Shown here: in pieces, positions 17,609-25,566 of the stretch
Position numbering within the stretch: the first letter of the stretch is position 1
How the letters are laid out: every line of letters begins with the position of its first letter
From: Lachnospiraceae bacterium UBA7589
GTDB taxonomy: Bacteria; Bacillota; Clostridia; Lachnospirales; Lachnospiraceae
Assembly (NCBI GenBank): GCA_002476495.1
Contig: DLKL01000033.1
Coordinates: 1 to 42,948 of the forward strand
Reading direction: 5' to 3'
Length of the DNA stretch: 42,948 nucleotides
Notes under the pieces: generated by a model
Told to the model about the DNA's origin: nothing
The model's input: only the letters and a program-made list of their open reading frames with translations
Databases searched by the model: none
Translations under genes and position numbers: made by a program

Positions 17609-18314
17609 CAGCTTCACCTCCCAATATCTTATATATTTTACCTTTGTATTCTTCAAAATAGTTTTCTACTATTGCCTTAAATCTGTCCGTAGGGTAGTAT
17701 CTGTCCTCAAGAGAGATAAATAATTTTTGTTCCGTAAGAAAGTTGAAAGCAAGCTTTACATATCCGGTCCTTGAGGCTCTTGAAGCCCTGTTTCTTTCCT
17801 TATCCTCAGATGTAACTACCGGCAGCTCGTCCCACAAAAGACCTATAGCCTTAAAGCTTTCCTCTGATATTTCATCCATGGAATAAATTGAGATATCCGA
17901 GGTTATGGAGGACAAATATGTGCTTACCTGACTGATTACATCCTCCTGCTTTACATATTCCTTGACCTGATATGCCGCAGAATCTCTGTAAAACAGCAAT
18001 AAAATGTTGTACATTATAAAGTAAATCATATATAATTCCTTGTTCAGTCTGAGTCCAAGCTGCTTTTTTATGTCGTCATTGGTATATCCGAATACCCTGT
18101 TTCCCTCACCCGCAGTAAGGTATATTCCCTCATTATATTCAAAAATATTAAGATTCAATTTTTTTACAAGCTGGCTCAATATGTCATACACACCCTGATT
18201 AGAATAATATTCCTCATATATATCTCTCGTGTCAGGATTAGAGCGGGAAACTTCCTTTCCTGTAATAAGAGCAGCGTATATATCAAGCGCCTTTTCTAAG
18301 CTTCTTCCCTCCAT
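17601..18314 (-). CDS. jetB: JetB: MukE/MksE-like kite subunit
   Basis: The 237-residue protein starts MEGRSLEKALDIYAALITGKEV. It has a predominantly helical pattern and ends with winged-helix-like segments (TGYVKLAFNFLTEQKLFIS and RYYPTDRFKAIVENYFEEY), as expected of a MukE-like kite protein bridging kleisin and SMC heads. I recall this family as DUF6063, the JetB of type III Wadjet, but cannot verify that here. Its start shares one base with the jetA stop (TGATG) and its end overlaps jetC by eight bases, so A, B and C are translationally coupled. Confidence 0.82.
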   Translation of the reverse strand: MEGRSLEKALDIYAALITGKEVSRSNPDTRDIYEEYYSNQGVYDILSQLVKKLNLNIFEYNEGIYLTAGEGNRVFGYTNDDIKKQLGLRLNKELYMIYFIMYNILLLFYRDSAAYQVKEYVKQEDVISQVSTYLSSITSDISIYSMDEISEESFKAIGLLWDELPVVTSEDKERNRASRASRTGYVKLAFNFLTEQKLFISLEDRYYPTDRFKAIVENYFEEYKGKIYKILGGEADA

Positions 18315-19885
18315 CAGCTTCCCAATCTCCTTTCAAACAGCATATTTGTAATCTTAAAGCTTTCCTTATCTTTGTTTTCAGGTGCAATACAGGATTCAAT
18401 TTCAATATCCTCATGTCCAAACTCTATTACAAATTCCACGTTTGCAAATCGTTCCAGCTCCTGTGAATCCATATTCTGCACAACCATTTCTTCCAGAAGA
18501 GTATCCTGCTTATCAATCATTTCTTTTACCGAATACTGTCTCTTGCCTGCCAGGTGTACCAAAAAAGAATAATAATCCCTGTTTGCAAATATCTCTTCTC
18601 CGAATTTAATCTCAAGAATGCCATTAAACTCCTGAAGGCTGATTTTCCCCCACTTATTTATCTGATCCAGCAGTTCATAAAAAAGTCTTGCAAAATTGCT
18701 GCCCATTCTTTTGTCAAGTATCTCATCATCATACATAAAATCCGGATCAAGGACCTGCTTTTCCAACCTTTCTCCCTTAGTCCTGTCCTCTCCCTTAAGA
18801 GTAAGAAGATTATCGATAGATTTCATGGAAAAGCTCCTGTATATCTTTGGAGCAAGCAATGGCATAATTATCTCCTCCATGAGACCGGGGCTGTCTTTTT
18901 TCATTATGTCTGTAAGATATTGCTCAAAATCAAAAACAGGCCGCAGCTTTTTAAGCTTTGCCCTGGCAATTATATTGTCAGACACCCTGGTAAGCTCCGC
19001 AGTCTCTGATATAAGTCTGCTGTGATTGTATATAGTACGCTTAAGCTCTGTCTCAAGAGTACTTACCTCCTCCAATGCCTTTGACCTGAGTGAGTTTTTT
19101 TCTTTACTGTTTTCACCAGATGCCTTTTCAATAGCCTTTTCCACCAATGCTTTATTTTTAGCAAAAAGCTTTTGCTCCTCAGAAAACCACCCGGCTGTTG
19201 TTGCCATGTAAGTTTCATAGGCCTTAACGCCCTCAAATACATCTATTCCCAAAAGCTTCAGGACCTTCTCTTTTTCAAGGATAAGCTGGGTAACCTGACT
19301 GTTAATTCTTCTTACCACATCTATTCCACCCTTGAAATTATTTGAACTTATCATTTTTTCAAGAAGAAGCTGGGCTACATTTATTCTGCTTTCATCCTTA
19401 ACTTCTTTTGTATCCAGATAAAATTCTATGGCTTCGGGAGTAATACTATAATATACATGCCCATTCTCCAGCCTGCTGTCAATCAGTCTTACTCTCGCCA
19501 CCTTATGGCTATGGCTCTCCGGGTCGAAAAATCTGAATTCAAATGCCCTGCCATCATTTTTCAGCTTATCAAATACAAAAAGAGCCAGGTGTTTTTCTTC
19601 CTCCTGAGTCTCCTTCAGATTAAAATCTCTTCTGAGCAATTCAAGTAAAAAATCTTCATATTCCTCGTATGTAATATTTTTTTCATGGAAATTATTTTCG
19701 TTGATAAAGAAACGAAGAGATGCCATAGTAATATATCCCATGTCAAGAAAACTATATTTCCCTTCCTTGTATTGGGAAAATGTAGTTTCACTTAGCACGA
19801 AAAAGGGGTAATACTTTTTTAGATTATTCATTCGTGCACTATGCTCTGAAATTATATCATTAATCATTACATGCTTAAGAGCCAT
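18314..19885 (-). CDS. jetA: JetA: MukF/MksF-like kleisin subunit
   Basis: The 523-residue protein begins MALKHVMINDIISEHSARMN. It has an N-terminal winged-helix-like region with FSQYKEGKYSFLDMGYITMA, a long central helical region (about 190-310) typical of MukF-like kleisins, and a C-terminal domain ending NMLFERRLGS. I recall this as the DUF5716 family, which marks type III Wadjet JetA; that label is from memory. The complex should bridge SMC heads and extrude DNA. In full Wadjet systems JetABC activates the JetD nuclease against small circular plasmids; no JetD gene lies here. AGAGGT precedes the ATG at 19885. Confidence 0.85.
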   Translation of the reverse strand: MALKHVMINDIISEHSARMNNLKKYYPFFVLSETTFSQYKEGKYSFLDMGYITMASLRFFINENNFHEKNITYEEYEDFLLELLRRDFNLKETQEEEKHLALFVFDKLKNDGRAFEFRFFDPESHSHKVARVRLIDSRLENGHVYYSITPEAIEFYLDTKEVKDESRINVAQLLLEKMISSNNFKGGIDVVRRINSQVTQLILEKEKVLKLLGIDVFEGVKAYETYMATTAGWFSEEQKLFAKNKALVEKAIEKASGENSKEKNSLRSKALEEVSTLETELKRTIYNHSRLISETAELTRVSDNIIARAKLKKLRPVFDFEQYLTDIMKKDSPGLMEEIIMPLLAPKIYRSFSMKSIDNLLTLKGEDRTKGERLEKQVLDPDFMYDDEILDKRMGSNFARLFYELLDQINKWGKISLQEFNGILEIKFGEEIFANRDYYSFLVHLAGKRQYSVKEMIDKQDTLLEEMVVQNMDSQELERFANVEFVIEFGHEDIEIESCIAPENKDKESFKITNMLFERRLGS

Positions 19886-19961
19886 AAATACCTCTGCCTA
19901 AAAAAATATAGTAATCATGCCGGTGAAGGCCTAAAGCCCTCAATATTGCACAATTACCATA

Positions 19962-19990
19962 ATTTTAATACAATATATATTTTTTTACAA
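19962..19990 (-). promoter_or_regulatory. Promoter for jetABC and the radical SAM gene
   Basis: On the minus strand, TTGTAA (19990-19985), a 17-base spacer and TAAAAT (19967-19962). The start point would be near 19955, leaving a leader of about 70 nt before jetA. This gives the jet operon its own transcription start. Confidence 0.6.
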
Positions 19991-20010
19991 GAAGCATATA
20001 TGACATTTTT

Positions 20011-20340
20011 CTACATAATCCCCATAAACTTGAGGATTTTAATCACCAGGATAAGATGAAAGGCTATAAGAAATACTCCATACGCTGCCAGCATAAATAT
20101 ATTAAATCCAATAAGCGGTTTATAATTAAGCTCCGGATTCTTATCTCTTTTTCCTATACTAAGAGCAAAAAGCAAAACAAGTACACCACCTATAACATCA
20201 AACGAAAATGCAAATAATATATAAGTCACAAGCTTATACGAGCCATAAAATACACTATAGGTTTTCCATGCTGCCCATACTGTCATCAAAAAGGAAATGA
20301 TGATATTAATCACCGGGAATATGCTTTTTTTCTCGTACAT
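20011..20340 (-). CDS. Small membrane protein of unknown function
   Basis: The 109-residue protein has hydrophobic segments at about 8-27, 36-60 and 76-104, separated by a charged loop (SIGKRDKNPELNYK). No motif points to a function. AAAGGGAG precedes the ATG at 20340. A TATAAT at 20359-20364 (minus strand) could give a very short leader. It lies between the rpsR terminator and the jet promoter, so it is probably transcribed on its own. Confidence 0.7.
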   Translation of the reverse strand: MYEKKSIFPVINIIISFLMTVWAAWKTYSVFYGSYKLVTYILFAFSFDVIGGVLVLLFALSIGKRDKNPELNYKPLIGFNIFMLAAYGVFLIAFHLILVIKILKFMGIM

Positions 20341-20375
20341 TTTGTTCTCCCTTTCAGTATTATATGTATATAAAT

Positions 20376-20411
20376 GGGAGGATGTCCACCGTTAAAGTAA
20401 AACATCCTCCC
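20376..20411 (-). terminator. Hairpin terminator after rpsR
   Basis: GGGAGGATGT and ACATCCTCCC form a perfect ten-base-pair stem with a 16-base loop, 17 nt past the rpsR stop. The following minus-strand sequence ATTTATATA is T-rich but not a pure T-run, so termination may be partial. Confidence 0.65.
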
Positions 20412-20428
20412 GTCAGCTTACATTTTAA

Positions 20429-20701
20429 TTACTCAACTACATATGGCATAATAGCTACATGTCTTGATCTCTTAATAGCTACAGTTAAAGCTCTCTGATG
20501 CTTAGCACAGTTTCCTGTGATTCTTCTAGGAAGAATTTTGCCTCTTTCTGATATATATCTCTTGAGCTTATTAACGTCCTTGTAGTCTATAACCGAATTC
20601 TTATCCGCACAGAATACACAAACCTTTTTTCTTCTTCGAATAGGTCTTCTCTTCATAGGAGCATCTGCACGATCCATCTTCTCTGTCTTATTTACAGCCA
20701 T
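20429..20701 (-). CDS. rpsR: 30S ribosomal protein S18
   Basis: The 90-residue protein reads MAVNKTEKMDRADAPMKRRP and contains KKVCVFCADKN, ISERGKILPRRITGNCAKHQ and RALTVAIKRSRH. The conserved Cys/His residues suggest the zinc-binding S18 form. S18 pairs with S6 on the 30S platform. The frame is open five codons further upstream, but ATG 20701 follows GGAGGTAAATATA and matches the family start. It is the last gene of the rpsF-ssb-rpsR operon. Confidence 0.97.
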   Translation of the reverse strand: MAVNKTEKMDRADAPMKRRPIRRRKKVCVFCADKNSVIDYKDVNKLKRYISERGKILPRRITGNCAKHQRALTVAIKRSRHVAIMPYVVE

Positions 20702-20717
20702 TATATTTACCTCCATC

Positions 20718-21164
20718 TTACTTAAACGGTAAATCGTTCTCTATTCCTTCCGGAATACTCATAAATCCATCGGTACTTGCAGCCGAAGCTACCGGTCTCT
20801 CCTCTGACTGATATCCTCCATTACCGGATGCTGTGGATTTGCTCTCCGCAAATTCCTGTTCCTCAACTACAACCTCAGTAGTATATACTTTGTTGCCATC
20901 CTTATTGGTATAGCTTCCTGTCTGAATTCTGCCGGTAATCAGCATCTTGGTTCCCTGTTTAAGATACTTCTCAGCAAATTCAGCAGTTCTTCCGAATGAA
21001 ACACACTGGATAAAATCTGCACTCTGGTCACCGCCATTCGCATCTCTTCTTCCACGTCTGTCCACTGCCAACGTATACCTGGCTATAGCTAAAGGCTCAG
21101 CGCCCTGTGAATATCTAACCTCCGGATCACGAGTCAAACGACCCATCAAAATTACCTTGTTCAT
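20718..21164 (-). CDS. ssb: Single-stranded DNA-binding protein SSB
   Basis: This 148-residue protein opens MNKVILMGRLTRDPEVRYSQ, the standard SSB start, with an OB fold to about residue 105 (FIQCVSFGRTAEFAEKYLKQ, LITGRIQTGSYTNKDG). A disordered linker follows, then an acidic tip ENDLPFK. SSB coats single-stranded DNA and recruits partners through its acidic tip. Here a lysine follows the usual terminal Pro-Phe. GGAGGAATTCCG precedes the ATG. It lies between rpsF and rpsR, the standard Gram-positive arrangement. Confidence 0.96.
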   Translation of the reverse strand: MNKVILMGRLTRDPEVRYSQGAEPLAIARYTLAVDRRGRRDANGGDQSADFIQCVSFGRTAEFAEKYLKQGTKMLITGRIQTGSYTNKDGNKVYTTEVVVEEQEFAESKSTASGNGGYQSEERPVASAASTDGFMSIPEGIENDLPFK

Positions 21165-21181
21165 CGGAATTCCTCCTTATC

Positions 21182-21472
21182 TTACTCTGCGTCCTGTCTG
21201 ACACAAAGATATCTGATAACAGATTCCATAATACGAACATTAGCTTCTATCTGAGCTGGACTGTCTGGGTTTGCGTCGAACTGGATGAAGTAATAATAAC
21301 CTTCCTTCATCTTCTGAATTTCGTAAGCTAATCTCTTCTTACCCCATTCATCAACGTTAGTAACAGTACCGCCTGCCTTTTCGATAATAGCCTTAGCCTT
21401 ATCAACAGCTGCTGTTCTAGCGTCATCATCGATCTTTGCACTAACAACCAACGCTAATTCATACTTGTTCAT
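21182..21472 (-). CDS. rpsF: 30S ribosomal protein S6
   Basis: The 96-residue protein starts MNKYELALVVSAKIDDDART and includes VTNVDEWGKKRLAYEIQKMKEGYYYFIQFD, the characteristic S6 beta-alpha pattern. S6 binds S18 and 16S rRNA on the 30S platform. It is the first gene of the rpsF-ssb-rpsR operon, with AAGGAGGTG before the ATG and the promoter at 21552-21580. Confidence 0.97.
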   Translation of the reverse strand: MNKYELALVVSAKIDDDARTAAVDKAKAIIEKAGGTVTNVDEWGKKRLAYEIQKMKEGYYYFIQFDANPDSPAQIEANVRIMESVIRYLCVRQDAE

Positions 21473-21551
21473 GTTATTGCACCTCCTTATGGTCTAGTGG
21501 CCTCCCAATCAATAGGAAGCAAGGAATATAAAAAATATATCACAGATAAAG

Positions 21552-21580
21552 ATAATATCATAAAGGCCTTTTATTGGCAA
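21552..21580 (-). promoter_or_regulatory. Promoter for rpsF-ssb-rpsR
   Basis: Minus strand TTGCCA (21580-21575), 17-base spacer, TATTAT (21557-21552). The start point near 21545 leaves a leader of about 73 nt before rpsF. Confidence 0.7.
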
Positions 21581-21638
21581 GAACTTTTTTATTCTTTTTC
21601 ATTTTGGAAAATCCCTTTATTTTTATCCCATTCTATAG

Positions 21639-21644
21639 TATAAT
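21639..21644 (+). promoter_or_regulatory. Promoter (-10) for the aldolase gene
   Basis: TATAAT lies at 21639-21644. A weak -35 TTTATT (21616-21621) sits exactly 17 bases upstream. The start point would be near 21651, just before the inverted repeat at 21656-21680. Confidence 0.55.
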
Positions 21645-21655
21645 CCTACCATACA

Positions 21656-21680
21656 TGGGAATCTGCTTAGTCTATTCCCA
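21656..21680 (+). promoter_or_regulatory. Inverted repeat in the aldolase 5' leader
   Basis: TGGGAAT and ATTCCCA form a perfect seven-base-pair inverted repeat with an 11-base loop, a few bases after the predicted start point and 13 nt before the GGAGG site. It could be an operator or a 5' stabilising hairpin. Confidence 0.5.
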
Positions 21681-21707
21681 AATATAAAATTAATGGAGGA
21701 ACGTAAA

Positions 21708-22571
21708 ATGTTAGTTTCAGCTACAGAGATGTTGAAAAAGGCTAAGGCAGGTCATTATGCAGTTGGTCAGTTTAATATCAATAACCTTGAATGGACAAAA
21801 TCAATTCTTTTGACTGCACAAGAGCTCCAGTCACCTGTTATCTTAGGTGTATCTGAGGGTGCCGGCAAATACATGACCGGCTTCAAGACTGTTGCCGCTA
21901 TGGTTAAGGCTATGGATGAGGAGTTAGGAATTACTGTTCCCGTTGCACTTCATCTTGATCACGGAACCTACGAAGGCTGCTACAAATGTATCAAAGCCGG
22001 TTTTACTTCAATTATGTTTGACGGTTCACATTATCCATTTGAGGAGAACCTTGCAAAATCAACAGAGCTTGTTAATGTAGCACATGGTCTTGGACTTTCC
22101 ATCGAATGTGAGGTTGGCTCAATTGGTGGCGAGGAAGATGGTGTTGTAGGCATGGGTGAATGTGCTGACCCTGAAGAATGTAAGACTATTGCCGACCTTG
22201 GAGTAGATATGCTTGCAGCAGGTATCGGTAATATACATGGTAAATATCCTGCAAACTGGGCTGGTCTCAGCTTTGAAACTCTTGATGCTATCCAGGCAAA
22301 GACAGGTGAGATGCCTCTTGTTCTCCATGGCGGTACAGGTATTCCTGCCGACATGATTAAGAAGGCTATTTCCCTTGGCGTATCAAAGATTAATGTTAAT
22401 ACCGAATGTCAATTAGCATTCCAGGAAGCTACAAGAAAGTATATCGAAGCAGGAAAGGATCTTGAAGGCAAAGGCTTTGACCCTCGTAAGCTTCTTGCTC
22501 CCGGTGCAGATGCCATCAAGGCAACCGTTAAGGAAAAGATGGAGCTTTTCGGTTCAGTCGGTAAGGCTTAA
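21708..22571 (+). CDS. fba: Class II fructose-bisphosphate aldolase
   Basis: The 287-residue enzyme carries LHLDHGTYEG with zinc and catalytic residues H82, D84 and H85, FDGSHYPFEEN, GNIHGKYP and VLHGGTGIP, the full class II ketose-bisphosphate aldolase pattern. It cleaves fructose-1,6-bisphosphate into dihydroxyacetone phosphate and glyceraldehyde-3-phosphate in glycolysis. The short length matches the Clostridia/Bacillus FbaA type; a tagatose-bisphosphate preference is less likely but not excluded. The frame is open from ATG 21693, but ATG 21708 follows GGAGGAACGTAAA and is preferred. It is a single-gene unit with its own promoter and terminator. Confidence 0.94.
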   Translation: MLVSATEMLKKAKAGHYAVGQFNINNLEWTKSILLTAQELQSPVILGVSEGAGKYMTGFKTVAAMVKAMDEELGITVPVALHLDHGTYEGCYKCIKAGFTSIMFDGSHYPFEENLAKSTELVNVAHGLGLSIECEVGSIGGEEDGVVGMGECADPEECKTIADLGVDMLAAGIGNIHGKYPANWAGLSFETLDAIQAKTGEMPLVLHGGTGIPADMIKKAISLGVSKINVNTECQLAFQEATRKYIEAGKDLEGKGFDPRKLLAPGADAIKATVKEKMELFGSVGKA

Positions 22572-22613
22572 TCATTTTTTCATTTCACAATGTGTCAATA
22601 TAATCTATAAACC

Positions 22614-22653
22614 AAAAGAGGTCGTCGCACAAAACCGGTGCGGCGCCTCTTTT
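22614..22653. terminator. Bidirectional terminator between the aldolase and Bce permease genes
   Basis: AAAAGAGG (22614-22621) pairs with CCTCTTTT (22646-22653), and CGTCGCAC with GTGCGGCG inside, giving 16 base pairs with one bulged T and a seven-base loop. A-run and T-run flanks allow function on both strands, suiting two converging genes. Confidence 0.88.
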
Positions 22654-22676
22654 AGTTTAATTTTGATATAGTTTTA

Positions 22677-24692
22677 TTATTCGCTTATTATCTTTCTTCC
22701 ACATAGATAGGTAATTAAGAAATACAGTCCATATATCAGAATTATCACCCCTGCCGATGCAATTATCGACATAAGGAGTCCGCCATGTCCAAATACATCC
22801 ATCAACATTATCGCCATTTTAATTCCAAATACAGAATGAATTATGGCAAGACTCAAAGGAAACATGAAGAACAAACCGCACTGGGCAAAGAGGGAATGTC
22901 TGATTTGTCTCTCATCCACCCCAAGTCTTCTGAGAATCATATACTTATCCTTGCTGTCAGCAGTTTCCGACAATTCCTTGAGGGATAGAATAGCTCCACT
23001 GGAGATGAGGAAAATAATTCCAATATATATTCCGATAAATATCAAAAGTACCTTTATTCCTACACTGCCATTAATGGTATTATTGGCAGTATTTATTGTG
23101 ATGAAATTCCAGCCATTGCATTTTTGTGCAAATTTTTCTTCAAATTCATACTGAAAGAAATCATCATACCTTTCTATCTCTTTCTCATCATCAGTTGCAT
23201 AGTTTGCAGTTGCGTAAGCCTCCACATAGTCCGCAAATTCCAGATTGACATCATCCGGCAGAAGTATTATTCCGGTATTATCCTCTGTAACACTCATCCT
23301 TATAAAACCATTTTTGCATTCACTATATGCGGGTTTAAACATTTCACCATTTACTTCTATTTCATGTCCTTTTTTTAAAACCTTGGTATACTCATCCACG
23401 AACTGTCTGTAATCGGCTATAACCATATATTCTCCCGATTCAAGCTCATACTTCTCAATACCATATGCCCCGGCAACCCTGTTATAATCAGAAATGTGCA
23501 TTACCGGTACAGTGTACTCATCAAAATACCTGGCATTTTCGGGTCCTGTGCAAAATATTTTTCCATTAATACTTTCATCATAATACATTTTTTCACAGGT
23601 AATATTCTTCAGCATATCCTCTTCCGGGAGCAGAGACTTAATCACATCAGGCATTAAATCTGCATTAGTAATGTCATTTTCACTAAACACTGTAGAAAAT
23701 TCCACATCCATTACAACCTTTCTCTCCACAACACTGTCAATAGCATTTTTGAGAGATGTGGCTGTAGCTAAAATACTTATGGCAAAGAATAGAATCAGGC
23801 TGATTATTCCTCCCGCAAACACAGATGTGTTTATTCTTCCCGCCAGCTCCTTTGTGGTAAAGCAATTCAGACCACGGTAATAGAATCGTTTTCTTCCTTT
23901 TACCAGAATCAGTAATAATCCTGACATAGCCCAGAATACGGCAAAATTACCTATTATTCCCTTTACGATCTGGGTTATAAACTCCTCTACCCTTACTATT
24001 TCATATAATCCCGCGGTAACCTTGTAATATGCTGTTCCCAGCAAAACAGCTCCGATAACGAAAACAATAATGCACAAAATAGGATTTTTTCCATAATTCT
24101 TCTGGGATTTTTTCCCCGCATTAAGAAGGTTGATAAGTCTGTTCCTATTCATAATAAGGGTCTGAAGAATTACAACCACAATGAATATAATGGCAAAATA
24201 TAATATTGTTTTTCTAATTGCCGCATAGGATATAGTAAACTCAAAGCGGCTCATATCAGCCTCAAACAGATTTGCTACAAAAACACTCATTCCCTGGGAA
24301 GCCAGTACTCCGATAAAGAGCCCGAAAATCAATGAAATTAATCCTACCAGTATTGTCTCCACAACAAGTATGGTTGATACCTTTCTTTTCCCCATTCCAA
24401 GAACAAGATATAGTCCAAATTCTTTTTTTCTCCTTTTCATGAGAAATCCGCTGGCATATATTACAAGAAATCCCAGAATAAATGACACAAATACACTTAC
24501 AGCAGACATAGCCTGGGTAATCATATCTATTATAAATCTCTGATCCTTACTTACAATCAGCATAGCTGTCTGACTATCTATGGAATTAAACACATAGAAC
24601 ACAGCCACTCCCAGAACCAGTGTTGCAAAATATACAGCATAGTCACGTATGCTTTTAACTATATTACGAAGGGCAAGCTTAAAGAGCATCAT
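22677..24692 (-). CDS. BceB-like ABC transporter permease
   Basis: This 671-residue permease has the BceB layout. One N-terminal helix (about 15-35) is followed by three FtsX-type helices near 55-180, pairs of helices near 205-265 and 285-310, a large external domain of about 210 residues (roughly 315-535), and three C-terminal helices. The external domain is the diagnostic feature of Bce-type permeases, which sense and detach peptide antibiotics from lipid II cycle intermediates. It overlaps the ATPase gene by 14 bases. Tandem ATGs at 24692 and 24689 follow GGAGGGG; either could be used. Confidence 0.9.
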   Translation of the reverse strand: MMLFKLALRNIVKSIRDYAVYFATLVLGVAVFYVFNSIDSQTAMLIVSKDQRFIIDMITQAMSAVSVFVSFILGFLVIYASGFLMKRRKKEFGLYLVLGMGKRKVSTILVVETILVGLISLIFGLFIGVLASQGMSVFVANLFEADMSRFEFTISYAAIRKTILYFAIIFIVVVILQTLIMNRNRLINLLNAGKKSQKNYGKNPILCIIVFVIGAVLLGTAYYKVTAGLYEIVRVEEFITQIVKGIIGNFAVFWAMSGLLLILVKGRKRFYYRGLNCFTTKELAGRINTSVFAGGIISLILFFAISILATATSLKNAIDSVVERKVVMDVEFSTVFSENDITNADLMPDVIKSLLPEEDMLKNITCEKMYYDESINGKIFCTGPENARYFDEYTVPVMHISDYNRVAGAYGIEKYELESGEYMVIADYRQFVDEYTKVLKKGHEIEVNGEMFKPAYSECKNGFIRMSVTEDNTGIILLPDDVNLEFADYVEAYATANYATDDEKEIERYDDFFQYEFEEKFAQKCNGWNFITINTANNTINGSVGIKVLLIFIGIYIGIIFLISSGAILSLKELSETADSKDKYMILRRLGVDERQIRHSLFAQCGLFFMFPLSLAIIHSVFGIKMAIMLMDVFGHGGLLMSIIASAGVIILIYGLYFLITYLCGRKIISE

Positions 24693-25446
24693 TCAAATCC
24701 CCTCCTAACACAGTTACAACATCTATTATCCTGTCAAAAAATGTTTTTCTGTCATCGTCCCCACGTCGAATCTCATTGAATATCTTTCCATCCTTTATGA
24801 ATATAACTCTGGTTGCATAGCTTGCTGTAAAAGCATCATGAGTAACCATCAATATTGTTGTATCAAGTTCTTCATTAAGGCTCTTTATACTCTTCAAAAG
24901 ATACTTTGATGACTTTGAATCCAAAGCTCCCGTAGGTTCATCAGCGAGCACCAGCTTAGGATTGGTTATCAATGCCCTGGCTGCAGCTACACGTTGCTTC
25001 TGCCCTCCACTCATTTCATAGCTATGCTTATGCATTACCTGGGTTATATCCAGCTTCTTTGCCATTTCCATAACCCTTGCTTGAATTTCTCCTGCTTTTA
25101 CATTTTGAATTGAAAGAGGCAATGCAATATTCTCAAAGGCAGTCAGCGTATCCAGGAGGTTAAAATCCTGAAAAATAAATCCAAGCTGCTCTCTTCTGAA
25201 CTTATTAAGCTTATTTCCTTTTATCTTTGTTATATCGATGTTTTCAACATAAATATGTCCCGCCGTAACCTTGTCCACCGTTGAAACACAATTTAACAGG
25301 GTAGTTTTTCCTGAGCCTGATGCTCCCATTATACCAACAAATTCTCCTTTTTCCACAGTAAAGGAAATATTGTCAATAGCCTTGGTAACATTCATTTTGT
25401 TGCCATAATATTTCTCTACATTTTCCAATCTCAATACTTGTTCCAT
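24679..25446 (-). CDS. BceA-like ABC transporter ATP-binding protein
   Basis: The 255-residue ATPase has Walker A GASGSGKT (41-48), Q-loop FIFQDFNLLDT, signature MSGGQKQ (145-151), Walker B LVLADE (165-170) and the switch histidine in MVTHDAF. It belongs to the MacB/LolD/BceA group. It powers the adjacent permease. The ATG at 25446 follows GGAGGACAGATT. It is preceded by a 120-nt gap holding the palindrome and a -10 element, so the transporter pair has its own promoter. Confidence 0.94.
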   Translation of the reverse strand: MEQVLRLENVEKYYGNKMNVTKAIDNISFTVEKGEFVGIMGASGSGKTTLLNCVSTVDKVTAGHIYVENIDITKIKGNKLNKFRREQLGFIFQDFNLLDTLTAFENIALPLSIQNVKAGEIQARVMEMAKKLDITQVMHKHSYEMSGGQKQRVAAARALITNPKLVLADEPTGALDSKSSKYLLKSIKSLNEELDTTILMVTHDAFTASYATRVIFIKDGKIFNEIRRGDDDRKTFFDRIIDVVTVLGGDLNDAL

Positions 25447-25492
25447 AATCTGTCCTCCATCATATTTGCATTTATTTGCAACCTATGTAGGG

Positions 25493-25498
25493 ATTATA
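25493..25498 (-). promoter_or_regulatory. -10 element of the Bce transporter promoter
   Basis: TATAAT on the minus strand, 47 nt before the ATPase ATG. The -35 position (TTTCTA) is poor, as expected of a promoter that needs an activator. The palindrome at 25543-25556 lies about 21 bp upstream of that -35 position. Confidence 0.6.
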
Positions 25499-25542
25499 TT
25501 CTATCCGGTACAATTTAGAAATTCATTAACATTACATTATTC

Positions 25543-25556
25543 TTACAAATTTGTAA
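25543..25556. promoter_or_regulatory. Probable BceR-type operator upstream of the transporter genes
   Basis: TTACAAATTTGTAA is a perfect 14-bp palindrome. It fits the TnACA-N4-TGTAA pattern I recall for BceR-like regulators. A further TTACA half-site lies at 25532-25536, 11 bp (one helical turn) away. Its place upstream of the transporter promoter suits activation by the adjacent response regulator. Confidence 0.7.
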
Positions 25557-25566
25557 CACTAATTTA

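Noticed and set aside
21481..21550. Possible S6:S18 autoregulatory RNA leader before rpsF
   Set aside because: Only a short hairpin (21500-21506 with 21515-21520) is visible. I could not find the conserved CCG-bearing bulge expected of that element.
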